Shown here in pieces: positions 33,302-42,135 of a stretch of DNA of 55,260 nucleotides. The translations under genes were made by a program, and so were the position numbers. Each line of letters begins with the position of its first letter. The first letter of the stretch is position 1. The DNA lies in assembly GCA_025358255.1 (NCBI GenBank), contig JANYKC010000062.1, forward strand, positions 1 to 55,260. Reading direction: 5' to 3'. The notes below the pieces were generated by a model. It worked only from the letters and a program-made list of their open reading frames with translations. It did no database searches and had not been told where the DNA came from. The stretch is from Spirochaetaceae bacterium (GTDB lineage: Bacteria > Spirochaetota > Spirochaetia > Treponematales > Rectinemataceae).

Positions 33302-34573
33302 ATGGACCAAGTACTCCTCGCGCGTATCCAGTTCGGCATGACGATCGGTTTCCATTTCCTCTTCCCGCCCATCACCATCGGCCTGGCATGGGCCCTCGTC
33401 TGGCTCGAGTCCCGTGCCGCCAAGCGCGCGGACGCCGATGTCCTGTCGCGCCTTTTCGGCAAGCTCTTCGCCATCCTGTATATCGTGGGCATCGGGACCG
33501 GCGTGGTCATGTCCCTCCAGTTCGGCACCAACAGGGGCCGCTTCATCAATTTCGTGAGCGGCATCTTCGGCCCCATCCTGGCCGCGGAGATCCTCATCCC
33601 CTTCTTCATGGAATCCATCTTTTTCGGGATCTGGCTCTTCGGCCGCGGGCGCGTGGGCGAAGGCCTGCGGCGTGCGTCCATACTCATCGTCGCGCTCGGC
33701 GCCACCATCTCGGCCTTCTGGATCACCGCAGCCGTCTCCTGGATGCAGACGCCGGCGGGCTACGTGCTCTCGGATGACGGCAAGCGGGCCATCCTGCAGG
33801 ATTTCTGGAAGGCGGTGTTCAATCCCTCCACCCTGTCGCGCTTCGCCCACGTGATGATGTCGGCGGCCACGATCACCGGTTTCGTCATGTCGGCGGTCAC
33901 CGCCTACCTCGTGCTCAAGAAGAAAGGCGGGGCCTACGCCCGCGTCGTGCTGACCGTGGGCATCGCAACCGCCATCGCGGGCACGGCACTGGTCGCCGGA
34001 TCCGGCATCAACGAGTCCTACCGCCTTGGCTCCCAGCAACAGGAGAAGGTAGCCGTATTCCGAGGCGTGGCCGAGAACGAGAAAGCCGAAGGCATCAAGC
34101 CCATCGGTCCCGGTTCGGACAGCATCAGCGCCGCCTCCCTTCCTGAAGAGACCGCCGAGTATCCGCCAGCCAGGCTTACCATGGGAGCGTACTGGACCAT
34201 GGTGAGCCTCGCGATAGCCTTCGCCGTGTACCTCGGCATCGTCCTCCTCGCCCTGGTTTTCAAGGTCCTCCCGAAGTCGAAGTTCCTCCTTTGGAGCCTC
34301 GTGGCTGTCTTCCCCCTGCCCATCGTGGCCACGGAGGCCGGATGGATCGCGGCCGAAGTCGGGCGCCAGCCCTGGATCGTCTACGGCCTCATGAAGACCC
34401 AGGACGCCGTTTCGGTCTCCGTTTCCGCGGGCATGCTCGTCTTCTCCCTCATCCTCATCGGCCTCGTCTATATCCTGTTTTTCGTGGTGAGCGCCGGCAT
34501 GGTCGTCCATGAGCTGCGCAAGGTTCCCGTCCCGCCCGAATCGGGCGCGCCGGTCCAAGGAGGCAGGTCATGA
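33302..34573 (+). CDS. cydA: cytochrome bd ubiquinol oxidase subunit I
   Basis: The 423-residue membrane protein is subunit I of cytochrome bd, which reduces O2 to water with quinol. Heme ligands are visible: His18 in IGFHFLF (b595), the His in SRFAHVMMSA near 183 and the Met in VYGLMKTQDAVS near 363 (b558). Conserved blocks QFGTNRGRF and EVGRQPWIVYG are present. The quinol-binding Q-loop is short (short-Q class), so the protein is smaller than E. coli CydA. An AGGGGG site precedes the ATG. It overlaps cydB by four bases. Confidence 0.95.
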   Translation: MDQVLLARIQFGMTIGFHFLFPPITIGLAWALVWLESRAAKRADADVLSRLFGKLFAILYIVGIGTGVVMSLQFGTNRGRFINFVSGIFGPILAAEILIPFFMESIFFGIWLFGRGRVGEGLRRASILIVALGATISAFWITAAVSWMQTPAGYVLSDDGKRAILQDFWKAVFNPSTLSRFAHVMMSAATITGFVMSAVTAYLVLKKKGGAYARVVLTVGIATAIAGTALVAGSGINESYRLGSQQQEKVAVFRGVAENEKAEGIKPIGPGSDSISAASLPEETAEYPPARLTMGAYWTMVSLAIAFAVYLGIVLLALVFKVLPKSKFLLWSLVAVFPLPIVATEAGWIAAEVGRQPWIVYGLMKTQDAVSVSVSAGMLVFSLILIGLVYILFFVVSAGMVVHELRKVPVPPESGAPVQGGRS

Positions 34574-35589
34574 GCTTCCTCGCAATACTGTGGTTCTGTC
34601 TTGTGGCCTTCCTCCTTGCGGTCTTTGCCGTCCTGGATGGCTTTGACCTGGGCGCCGGCATCCTATACGGCCTTGAAAAGGACGGAGAGAGGAAGAAGAG
34701 GATCCTCGCCTCCATATCGCCGGTGTGGAGCGGCAATGAGGTCTGGCTCCTGGCTGGATTGGGCTCCCTCCTGGCCGCCTTCGCCCCGGCCTACTCGGCC
34801 CTCCTATCCTCGCTTTACGTCCCGGTCATCCTCGTCCTCATGGCCATCCTTTTCAGGGCCTTCGGCGTGGAGTTACGCACGAAGACGGACAACCCGGCCC
34901 TCATCCGGCTCTTCGACCTCCTCATCTTCATCGGGAGCGCCATCCCCGCCTGGGGAATAGGCCTCGTGGCGGGCAACGTCCTCGTCGGCTTCCCCCTGGA
35001 CGCGGGAGGAGCTGTCCAGGGAAGCTGGCTCTTCTTTCTCAATCCCTTCGCGCTCGGCACGAGCCTCGCGTCCCTCGCGTCCTTCACCCTCCATGGAGCC
35101 ACCTATGTGGCCCTCAAGAGCGAAGCCCAGGACCGCGCCGTTTTTCTGGGACGCTCCATGAAGGCCTTGGCCGCCTTTGCCGCCCTCGCGGTCGCCTGCG
35201 CCGTCGCTTCGCCCTTCGCGCTCTCGGCGCGCTTCGCCTCCTCTCCTTCCCTGCTCGGGTTCTGGATCTTCGCCGTCCTCGGCCTCGTGGGCTATAGCGG
35301 CGTGTTTTCCGATCTCCGCGCAAAACGTGCGGGCGGTTCTTTCATGGCTTCGGCCATCGGGCTGCTCTCGATCGTGGGGATGTCCGCCTCACTCCTGTTT
35401 CCCGTCCTCATCCCCTCGCGGCTCGGCAAGGAGAACGGCATCACCATCCTCTCCGCGGCCGCGTCCGACAAGAGCCTGGCGGTGATGCTCGTCCTCGCCC
35501 TGGTCGGCGTTCCCCTTATTGTCATATATACCATCATCGCCTATCGTTCATTCCGGGGCGTCGCTGCGGGCAGGGGCGAGGCGCACTGA
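34570..35589 (+). CDS. cydB: cytochrome bd ubiquinol oxidase subunit II
   Basis: The 339-residue subunit II begins LAILWFCLVAFLLAVFAVLDGFDLGAG, including the conserved DGFDLG motif of CydB, and has SPVWSGNEVWLLAGLG, another family mark. Eight to nine membrane helices are apparent. No cydX-like small subunit was seen downstream before the terminator. An intrinsic terminator 29 bases after the stop ends the two-gene operon. The pair suggests high-affinity respiration or oxygen scavenging in a mainly anaerobic organism. Confidence 0.93.
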   Translation: MSFLAILWFCLVAFLLAVFAVLDGFDLGAGILYGLEKDGERKKRILASISPVWSGNEVWLLAGLGSLLAAFAPAYSALLSSLYVPVILVLMAILFRAFGVELRTKTDNPALIRLFDLLIFIGSAIPAWGIGLVAGNVLVGFPLDAGGAVQGSWLFFLNPFALGTSLASLASFTLHGATYVALKSEAQDRAVFLGRSMKALAAFAALAVACAVASPFALSARFASSPSLLGFWIFAVLGLVGYSGVFSDLRAKRAGGSFMASAIGLLSIVGMSASLLFPVLIPSRLGKENGITILSAAASDKSLAVMLVLALVGVPLIVIYTIIAYRSFRGVAAGRGEAH

Positions 35590-35617
35590 GGCGCGCCGCC
35601 GGCGTTGCGATCCGTCG

Positions 35618-35645
35618 AAGGAGCGGTTTGCCGCTCCTTTTTTTT
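35618..35645 (+). terminator. intrinsic terminator of cydAB
   Basis: AAGGAGCGG, loop TTTG, CCGCTCCTT and a run of eight T: a textbook rho-independent terminator directly after cydB. Confidence 0.9.
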
Positions 35646-35692
35646 CGCTTTCCTGTCCAGGATACGATAGGATGGGAATAAGGGGGCAATCC

Positions 35693-37921
35693 ATGAGAAG
35701 CATGCGGATAGCCAAGGGCGTCACCTGCGTAGAAATTTCCGAAGCCGGATTGTCCCTCCTGTGCGGCTGCCCGGAAAACGTCGTGAAGCATCTCATGAAA
35801 GCGGGGATCATCCATCCCCTCGAGAAGGACGGCGTACGCTACGAATCCGGCCCCAACGCCATACTCCTTTCGGAGTGCTCGATCCTTGGAGGCCGGTTCG
35901 CCAACGCGGCGGAATTCCCCGTGCTCCAGATGCTCTACCGCCAGGGCATGATCGTTCCGGGGCATCCTGGCAATACGGGACGGAAGCCCATGCTCATTGG
36001 CCTTCGCGAGCAGATCGAGGCCCAGAGCCGTTATATCTATCTTGGCAACTATGGCCTTTCCACGATCGAGGCCATGGAGGCGGCCGGCCTTCCCCGGGAA
36101 TTGGCGGAGGAGCGGCTTCGGATGAAGCTCGCCTTCGCGTTCGGCAAGATCCGCGAGACCGAGGAGCTCCTGGACCTGAAGGTCGTGGATGCCCGCGCCG
36201 TGGAGCTGCGAGACGGGGTTTTCGTGCGTCGCCTGGGGCCAAACCGCTATTCGATCATCCATGGGGGAGAGGCGGTCACCGTCGACCTTGACGATGGTCT
36301 CGAAAGCCTGCAGGCGCCCTACGACCTCCCTTCCAGGCCTGCCCCGCGCCGGGACTTCTCGGTCGTCCAGCTGGGCGAGGGGGACGGCTGGGACGTCGAG
36401 CGCCCTTGCATGGGCTCCCTCATCATGCACGACGGCGAGCCCTGGCTCGTGGACGCGGGACCCGACATCGAGGCCAGCCTCGAGGCCGTCGGCCTCGGCA
36501 TCGGCGACCTTCGCGGTGTCTTCCATACCCATGTGCATGATGACCATTTCATAGGCCTAGCCTCGCTGTTCAGGGCGCCGCGGCGCCTGCGCTACTGCGC
36601 CGTGCCCTGGGTTCGCGCCGCCGCCGCCGCCAAGCTAGCCGCCCTGGCGGGCATCGGGGAGTCCGAATTCTGCCGCTATTTCGATGTCCGCGACCTGGTC
36701 GAAGGCCAATGGAACGACGTGGACGGACTCGAGGTATTGCCGGTCTTCTCCCCGCATCCCGTGGAGACCACGATCATCCGCTTCCGCGCCTATGGTCATA
36801 GTTATGCGCATTGGGCGGATCTCAGCTCGTTCCGGGTCCTGGACGGGATGCGGATCTCCGGCCCCGGCGCCAACGGGCTGCCTGCCTCCGTCATCGAGAG
36901 GGTCAAGGCCGATTACCTGGAGCCTGCGGACCTGAAGAAGGTGGATATCGGCGGCGGGATGATCCATGGCGACGCGAAGGATTTTTCCCAGGATCGTTCC
37001 AAGGACCTTCTCCTCTCCCATACCGATTCCGTCGGCGCCGTCAACGAATCCTTTGGCCGAGTCGCCCTTTTCGGGGAGGAATCCCTTTTCAAGGGACTGA
37101 GCCCCGGCTCGGCGGCCAAAATCGTCCATCCCGTCCCCGGCAAGGCCATTGCCGCCTTCAGGGCCGCCGCGCTGTTCACCGCCAGTTTCCCCGAAGACTG
37201 CCAATGGCGCCTCGCCCAGGCGGCGACGGAGCTCAGCCTGGCGGACGGCAGCGATCTGGTCCTCGGCCTTGAGCGAGGGCTTGTCGTGATGGAATCCGGC
37301 CGCGTGGAGATCCAGACCTCGGGTGAGCTTTTTTCCCTCATCGGTCCCGGAGACCTCTTTGGCGAAGAGCGCATCCTGTACGAGGAAGGGTCCTTTTTCC
37401 GGGCGAAGGCGCGGGGCCCTGTGGTCCTCTACTTCGTTCCTGCCGCGGTGGTCGAGGAGATGCCCGCCCTTTTGTGGCGCCTCAAGGAGCTCCATGAGAA
37501 TCGCCTGGCCGCCGCCCGCGCCTGCTTCCGTTTTGCCTGGAGGCCCGAATACGCCGTGGGAGTCACGGAGATCGACATGGCGCATCAGCGGATTTTCGCC
37601 GGCGTGGCTGCCCTGTCCGACGCCTATTCCAAAGGCGCGGACTTCGCCGGCATCGAGGACTCCTTCCTCCGCGTCCGGACCCTGGTGATGGACCATTATG
37701 ACGACGAGGAAATCCGCATGGCCACCGCAGGCTTCCCCGGCTACGCCGAACATGCCCGCCTCCACGCTTCGATAATCGCCGCGGTGGATTCGCAGGCCGA
37801 TTTGGCGCGCCGTGGCGAGGCCGATATCGCCGCCATCATCGACCTTGCGAAGGACGACCTACTCGAGCATTCCCTCCTTGTCGATCGCCAGTACATCCCC
37901 TGGCTCCTCGGCAAACGCTGA
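35693..37921 (+). CDS. metallo-beta-lactamase fold, cNMP-like, hemerythrin fusion
   Basis: The 742-residue protein starts at the ATG after AAGGGGG. Parts in order: an N-terminal region of unknown fold (1-215), an MBL domain (about 225-480) with HTHVHDDHFIG, the third His in SPHPVETT and the late His in LLSHTDSVG; a cyclic-nucleotide-binding-like barrel (about 485-605, LIGPGDLFGEERILYEEGSFFRAKA); and a bacteriohemerythrin domain (about 618-742) with all seven ligand positions visible: DMAHQRIF, HYDDEE, HARLHAS, LLEHSLLVD. MBL plus diiron chemistry recalls flavodiiron-type oxygen or NO handling, but no flavodoxin domain is present. Its place after cydAB fits an oxygen-related role. The CNB part lacks the full phosphate cassette. 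Confidence 0.85.
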   Translation: MRSMRIAKGVTCVEISEAGLSLLCGCPENVVKHLMKAGIIHPLEKDGVRYESGPNAILLSECSILGGRFANAAEFPVLQMLYRQGMIVPGHPGNTGRKPMLIGLREQIEAQSRYIYLGNYGLSTIEAMEAAGLPRELAEERLRMKLAFAFGKIRETEELLDLKVVDARAVELRDGVFVRRLGPNRYSIIHGGEAVTVDLDDGLESLQAPYDLPSRPAPRRDFSVVQLGEGDGWDVERPCMGSLIMHDGEPWLVDAGPDIEASLEAVGLGIGDLRGVFHTHVHDDHFIGLASLFRAPRRLRYCAVPWVRAAAAAKLAALAGIGESEFCRYFDVRDLVEGQWNDVDGLEVLPVFSPHPVETTIIRFRAYGHSYAHWADLSSFRVLDGMRISGPGANGLPASVIERVKADYLEPADLKKVDIGGGMIHGDAKDFSQDRSKDLLLSHTDSVGAVNESFGRVALFGEESLFKGLSPGSAAKIVHPVPGKAIAAFRAAALFTASFPEDCQWRLAQAATELSLADGSDLVLGLERGLVVMESGRVEIQTSGELFSLIGPGDLFGEERILYEEGSFFRAKARGPVVLYFVPAAVVEEMPALLWRLKELHENRLAAARACFRFAWRPEYAVGVTEIDMAHQRIFAGVAALSDAYSKGADFAGIEDSFLRVRTLVMDHYDDEEIRMATAGFPGYAEHARLHASIIAAVDSQADLARRGEADIAAIIDLAKDDLLEHSLLVDRQYIPWLLGKR

Positions 37922-38038
37922 CCTCCGCCCTTCGCGTCCCACCCTTGTGCGCGCCTGCGAGGATCCTTGCCCTCCGCTGCGGCAGACATCCGCGAGAGCT
38001 TCCTCTGCATCCTGCAAGTGACCGCCTCCATTGACCGC

Positions 38039-38101
38039 CTCCATTGGCCAAACCCCGCCTGAAGCCATTGAGAAAACATGCAGGGCGGCGGGTGGCCAGG
38101 G
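38039..38101. repeat. second repeat family, copy B1
   Basis: Starts CTCCATTGGCCAAACCCC and ends GGCGGCGGGTGGCCAGGG; the ends are roughly complementary (GGCCAAACCCCGCC / GGCGGGTGGCC). A related copy lies at 55190-55250 after glnN. Just upstream, the 14-mer GACCGCCTCCATTG occurs twice in tandem. Confidence 0.65.
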
Positions 38102-38136
38102 CTAATGCGAAGCGCAGAAGCCATAGGCTTCAGCGA

Positions 38137-38160
38137 CCCGAGGCGTCGCGACGCCTCGGG
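38137..38160. repeat. 24-bp perfect palindrome
   Basis: CCCGAGGCGTCG followed directly by its reverse complement CGACGCCTCGGG, with another hairpin (GAAGCC-ATA-GGCTTC) a few bases upstream. Together with B1 and the terminator at 38209 this makes the 336-base gap 37922-38257 a cluster of inverted repeats with no supported gene. Confidence 0.8.
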
Positions 38161-38208
38161 CAGGACCCGCGCCGATCGGCATTAAAAAGGTCCAAGCAGG
38201 CCAAAGAA

Positions 38209-38236
38209 ACGAGGCCACCAAAAATGGCAGCCTCGT
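38209..38236 (-). terminator. terminator of the mgl operon
   Basis: On the minus strand ACGAGGCTGCCA and TGGTGGCCTCGT pair along 12 bases (two G-U) around a TTTT loop, followed by TTTCTTT. It lies 22 bases after the mglC stop. Confidence 0.8.
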
Positions 38237-38257
38237 CACAGGTCAAGGGGAGTGAAG

Positions 38258-39301
38258 CTAGCGCTTGCGGAGGTATTTCCGGATGTCCACCGCGACCGCG
38301 GCCACGATGATGAGGCCCTTCACGATGTTCTGCCAGTAGGGCGACACATTGAGGAAGACCAGCGCATTGTTCATGAAGGTAAGCATGAGGACGCCGGTGA
38401 GTATGCCGCCCACAGTTCCCACGCCGCCCGTCGTGGAGACGCCCCCGATGACGCAGGCCGAGATCGCGTCGAGCTCCCAGCCGAAGCCGAGGTTGTTCGT
38501 CGCCGAGCCCTGGCGGGCCGCCTGGAGCGAGCCAGCGAGGCCATAGAGCGCGCCCGCGATCACATAGACCGTGATCAGGGTGCGGGAGACGCTCACACCG
38601 GAGACGACCGCCGCCTCGGGGTTGGCGCCTATCGCGTAGATGTTCTTGCCAAGCCGCGTGCGGTTGAGGAGGATCCACATGAGGAAGAGGACGACGACGG
38701 CGATGATGATAATGTAGGGAAGGCGGAAGGTGCCCGAGATCGGGATGGCGCCGTTGGCCACGCTGGTGAAGTCATCGCGCAGGCCGCCGATGGGCGAGGC
38801 GCCGTGCGGGGGCCTGTCCACATAGAGGGAGACCGCGCCGTAGGCGATGACCATCGTGCCGAGGGTGGCGATGAAGGGCGGCACCTTGAGCCAGGAGATG
38901 ATGGCGCCGTTGAGGAGGCCCACCGCGACACCGGCCACGATCGCCAGGGCGATGGGCACGATGAGGGGCATCATGGGGAAGTCGGGGAAGATCTTGCTCG
39001 CGTAGTCCGTGCGCTGGAGCATGGAGGCGGCGATGCAGGCCGTGAGCCCGACGAGGCGGCCAGCCGAGAGGTCGACGCCCTTGGTGATGAGGATGGGCCC
39101 TTCGCCGAGGGCTATGATCACGTAGACCGAGGTGATCATCAGGATGTTGATGAGGTTGTCCCAGGAAAGGAAATTCTTCTGGGCGATGCCCGTGGCCAGG
39201 ACCAGGAGGAGGAGGACGAGAAGGACGGCCCGCTTGGCGGCGAGGTCCTTGACGGATTTCCAGAGCTTTCCCCCGGCGGCTAAAGTCGTTGCGTTTGCCA
39301 T
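38258..39301 (-). CDS. mglC: galactose/methyl-galactoside ABC transporter permease
   Basis: The 347-residue permease of the MglC/RbsC class has about ten hydrophobic segments. The family motif LGEGPILITKGVDLSAGRLVGL and IYAIGANPEAAVVSGVSV (the ATPase contact loop of CUT2 permeases) are present. Repeated GGVSTTGGVGTVGG lies near the C-terminus. It should import galactose, glucose or similar sugars with MglA and MglB. Gene order on the minus strand is mglB, mglA, mglC; mglC starts 12 bases after mglA. Confidence 0.9.
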   Translation of the reverse strand: MANATTLAAGGKLWKSVKDLAAKRAVLLVLLLLVLATGIAQKNFLSWDNLINILMITSVYVIIALGEGPILITKGVDLSAGRLVGLTACIAASMLQRTDYASKIFPDFPMMPLIVPIALAIVAGVAVGLLNGAIISWLKVPPFIATLGTMVIAYGAVSLYVDRPPHGASPIGGLRDDFTSVANGAIPISGTFRLPYIIIIAVVVLFLMWILLNRTRLGKNIYAIGANPEAAVVSGVSVSRTLITVYVIAGALYGLAGSLQAARQGSATNNLGFGWELDAISACVIGGVSTTGGVGTVGGILTGVLMLTFMNNALVFLNVSPYWQNIVKGLIIVAAVAVDIRKYLRKR

Positions 39302-39313
39302 ATCTCTCCCCGT

Positions 39314-40828
39314 TTACATGAATTGGGTCGAAAGTCGCATGATTTCCTCCTGGTCGGCGCTCTTGCCATCCAGGATCCCCGTCATCCTTCCCTCGCACAT
39401 CACCATGATGCGGTCCGCCATCCCGAGGATCTCGGGGAGCTCCGACGAGATCATGATGATGCTTTTCCCCCGCTTGGCGAGGTCGGCGATGATCGTATAG
39501 ATCTCGAACTTGGCGCCGACGTCGATGCCGCGCGTGGGTTCGTCCAGGATGAGTATCTCCGGCTCGGTGAGGAGCCAGCGCGAGAAGATGACCTTCTGCT
39601 GGTTGCCGCCCGAGAGGTTCTGCATGAAGGCTTTCGACGAAGGCGTCTTTACGCTGAGCATGTCGATGCTCTTCTTGACGTCGCTGTCGCAACGCTTCAA
39701 GTCGAGGAGGAAGTTCTTCTTGACATAGGACTTCCAGTTCGCGGCCAGGACGTTGTCGTGGACGGCGAGGATGGGGAAGATGCCCGTGACCCGCCTTTCC
39801 TCAGTGAGGAGGGCGATCTTCCTGCTGATGGCCTCGACGGGCGACTTTATATAGGATTCCTTGCCATGGAGCCAGACCTTCCCCGAGGCGATCGGACGGA
39901 GGCCGAAGAGGGACTCCATGAGCTCGGTGCGCTGTGCGCCGACGAGTCCGCTGACGCCGAGGATCTCTCCCTTGCGCAGGTCGAAGGAGACATTCTTGAA
40001 GGACTTGGGGTCGGGCGAGGTGTAGTCCTCGACCTTGAGGACTACCTCTCCGGGGACATTGTCACGGGGAGGGAAGCGGTGGCTCATGTCGCGGCCGACC
40101 ATCTTGTTGATGATGAGGTCCGTGGTGAGCTCCGAGGCAGGGAAGGTCCCCACGAGGCGCCCGTCCCTCATGATGGAGACTTCATCGGCTATCTGGAGAA
40201 TCTCCTCCATCCGGTGGGAGATATAGATGATGGCCACTCCCTCCGCGCGGAGCTTTTGGATTATGCCGAAAAGATGGCCGACCTCGTTTTCCGTCAGGGA
40301 CGAGGTCGGCTCGTCCATGATGATGATCCGCGACTTGTAGGAGACGGCCTTCGCTATCTCCATGGACTGGATCTTGGAAACGGAGAGGTTGACGACCCAG
40401 GTGGTCGGGTCGATGTCCATCTTCAGCTCTTCGAAGATCGCTTTCGTATCGGCGAGCATTTTCTTGTTGTTGATGAGCTTGAAAGGCCCGAATCCGGTGA
40501 CGGGGTAGCGCCCCAGCCAGACATTCTCCATCACGCTGCGGTAAGGGATGGGGAGAAGCTCCTGCTGGATCATGGAAATTCCCGATTTCAGGGCATCCTT
40601 GGCGCTCTCGAACTTGACGGTCTCTCCGCCAAGGATCACCTGGCCTGAGTCTATCTCATACATGCCGAAGAGGCATTTCATGAGGGTGGACTTGCCGGCT
40701 CCATTCTCGCCCATCAGGGCATGCACGGATCCCGGCTTGACTTTGAGGCTGACGCCGTCCAAGGCCTTGACTCCCGGGAAGCTCTTGGAGATTTCGTTCA
40801 TCTCCAGCACGTATTCGCTTGCGGCCAT
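39314..40828 (-). CDS. mglA: sugar ABC transporter ATP-binding protein, MglA type
   Basis: The 504-residue protein has two ATPase lobes. Lobe 1: GENGAGKSTLMKCLFG Walker A, LSVSKIQSMEIAKAV signature region, IIIMDEPTSSL Walker B. Lobe 2: GVSGLVGAQRTELMESLFG (degenerate Walker A, normal for MglA/RbsA), LSGGNQQKVIFSRW signature, ILILDEPTRGIDVG Walker B. This duplicated CUT2 ATPase powers sugar uptake. It is separated from mglB by an attenuating hairpin. Confidence 0.93.
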   Translation of the reverse strand: MAASEYVLEMNEISKSFPGVKALDGVSLKVKPGSVHALMGENGAGKSTLMKCLFGMYEIDSGQVILGGETVKFESAKDALKSGISMIQQELLPIPYRSVMENVWLGRYPVTGFGPFKLINNKKMLADTKAIFEELKMDIDPTTWVVNLSVSKIQSMEIAKAVSYKSRIIIMDEPTSSLTENEVGHLFGIIQKLRAEGVAIIYISHRMEEILQIADEVSIMRDGRLVGTFPASELTTDLIINKMVGRDMSHRFPPRDNVPGEVVLKVEDYTSPDPKSFKNVSFDLRKGEILGVSGLVGAQRTELMESLFGLRPIASGKVWLHGKESYIKSPVEAISRKIALLTEERRVTGIFPILAVHDNVLAANWKSYVKKNFLLDLKRCDSDVKKSIDMLSVKTPSSKAFMQNLSGGNQQKVIFSRWLLTEPEILILDEPTRGIDVGAKFEIYTIIADLAKRGKSIIMISSELPEILGMADRIMVMCEGRMTGILDGKSADQEEIMRLSTQFM

Positions 40829-40856
40829 TTAAGTCGACCTCCGACTTCCAAATAAA

Positions 40857-40883
40857 CAGGGAGTACGCGATGCGTACTCCCTG
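40857..40883 (-). terminator. intercistronic hairpin between mglB and mglA
   Basis: CAGGGAGTACGC, loop of three, GCGTACTCCCTG: a perfect 12-bp stem, followed on the minus strand by TTTATTT. Its position suggests a partial terminator or mRNA-stabilising element that raises mglB output above that of mglA and mglC. Confidence 0.8.
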
Positions 40884-40917
40884 CGACTATACACCGAAGA
40901 TGTGTTTTCCGCCCTGA

Positions 40918-41955
40918 TTACTTGAAGGACTTGTAGTTTTCCTTGGTGACCTTCACGTAGGGGACCCAGATGTACTTTCCGGCGGGGTTCGCGTTGTTGG
41001 CGGCGTCCGCGAGGGGGGCCACGTCGGTGGCGGCGGGCTTGCCCTGGGCGAGGGTCCAGGCGAGGTCGAAGGTGGCCTTGCCCTGGCGCTTCGCGTCATT
41101 GAGGACGGTGCCGAGGAGGGTGCCCTGCTCGATGGCGTCGAGGGCTTCGGGGATGGCGTCCACGCCGACGACCGGCATGTACTTGTTTCCCTTGAAATAG
41201 CCGGCGGCCTTGAGGGCGTTGATGGCGCCGATGGACATGGCGTCATTGTTCGCGAACACGACTTCGATCTTGTCGCCGAACTTGGAGAGCCAGGCCTGCA
41301 TCTTGTTCTGGGCTTCGCCGGTCTGCCACATGGCGGTGTCCTCGGCAAGCTTGTCGACCTTGATCCCGGCGGCTTCTACGGCCTTGATGGAGAACTCGGT
41401 GCGGTACTTGGCGTCGGTGTTGGCCGGATCGCCGAGGAGCATGACGTACTGGAGTTTTCCGTCCTTGTTCTTGTCGGCGGTGGGAGTGGCCTTCCAGTAC
41501 TCGGCGACGAGCTCGCCTTCGTAGGTTCCGGACTGCTGGGCTTTGGCGCCGACATAGTAGGCGTTGGCGTACTTGGCCATCTCGGCGGCATCGGGCTCGC
41601 GGTTGAAGAACACGATCGGGACTTTCTTGGCCTGGGCCTTGCCGATCACGACGGAGGCGGAGGCGGGCTCGACCATGTTGAGGGCGAGGGATTTGGCGCC
41701 CTTCGTCAGGAACTGGTCGATGAGGTCGTTCTGCTTGGCCTGGTCGCCCTGGCCATCCTGGATGGAATAGTCGAGCTTGTCGCCCTGATCCTTGGCGAGC
41801 TTGTCGATGTTGTTGCGGACGATGGACATGAAGTTGTCATCGAACTTGTAGATGGTGATCCCGATGTTCGGCTTGGCCGGTTTGGCCGGTCCGCAGCCCA
41901 CGAAGATCGCGGCGATCATCATCACGACGGTGAGAAGTACCACAAAACGTTTCAT
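40918..41955 (-). CDS. mglB: galactose/glucose-binding lipoprotein
   Basis: The 345-residue periplasmic binding protein starts after GGAGGG. It has a lipoprotein signal (VVMMIAAIFVGCGPAK). Ligand residues known in E. coli MglB are nearly all kept: the Asn in FFNREP, Asp and Arg in NTDAKYRTEF, Trp in TAMWQT, Asn in ANNDAM, Asp in GVDAIPEAL, Asn in TVLNDAKRQG; only the position of E. coli His152 is changed, to Asn. It should bind galactose or glucose. Signal plus adjacent mglA/mglC make the transporter complete. Confidence 0.93.
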   Translation of the reverse strand: MKRFVVLLTVVMMIAAIFVGCGPAKPAKPNIGITIYKFDDNFMSIVRNNIDKLAKDQGDKLDYSIQDGQGDQAKQNDLIDQFLTKGAKSLALNMVEPASASVVIGKAQAKKVPIVFFNREPDAAEMAKYANAYYVGAKAQQSGTYEGELVAEYWKATPTADKNKDGKLQYVMLLGDPANTDAKYRTEFSIKAVEAAGIKVDKLAEDTAMWQTGEAQNKMQAWLSKFGDKIEVVFANNDAMSIGAINALKAAGYFKGNKYMPVVGVDAIPEALDAIEQGTLLGTVLNDAKRQGKATFDLAWTLAQGKPAATDVAPLADAANNANPAGKYIWVPYVKVTKENYKSFK

Positions 41956-41977
41956 GAAGTTTCCCTCCTGGAAAATT

Positions 41978-42007
41978 TGAATACCCCCGAAAAGGGACAT
42001 TCGTCAA
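41978..42007 (-). promoter_or_regulatory. candidate promoter of mglBAC
   Basis: On the minus strand TTGACG (42007-42002), 18-base spacer, TATTCA (41983-41978), about 22 bases before the mglB ATG. Expected -35/-10 spacing with imperfect hexamers. The leader would be short, with the GGAGGG just inside it. Confidence 0.4.
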
Positions 42008-42104
42008 TTGGAGAATCTTTTTGCAGCCAGGCTGCTTGATGCGCTATAACGATACAGTAAACCCGATGCTCTTCCTTATTCAACACTTAACTAGCTGAAA
42101 ACGC

Positions 42105-42135
42105 AAAAAAAACGCAAGTCGGCTATCTACTTGCG
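42105..42135 (-). terminator. terminator at the end of the mglB-like gene
   Basis: CGCAAGT, nine-base loop, ACTTGCG, then eight T on the minus strand. The stem overlaps the TAG stop of the upstream mglB-like gene, so that gene is probably transcribed separately from mglBAC. Confidence 0.8.

Noticed and set aside
31616..34558. A 980-codon minus-strand frame spanning the flavoprotein and cydA
   Set aside because: Only the middle part (from 32929) is the flavoprotein. The first 500 codons are antisense to cydA, and the end after the frameshift is out of register.
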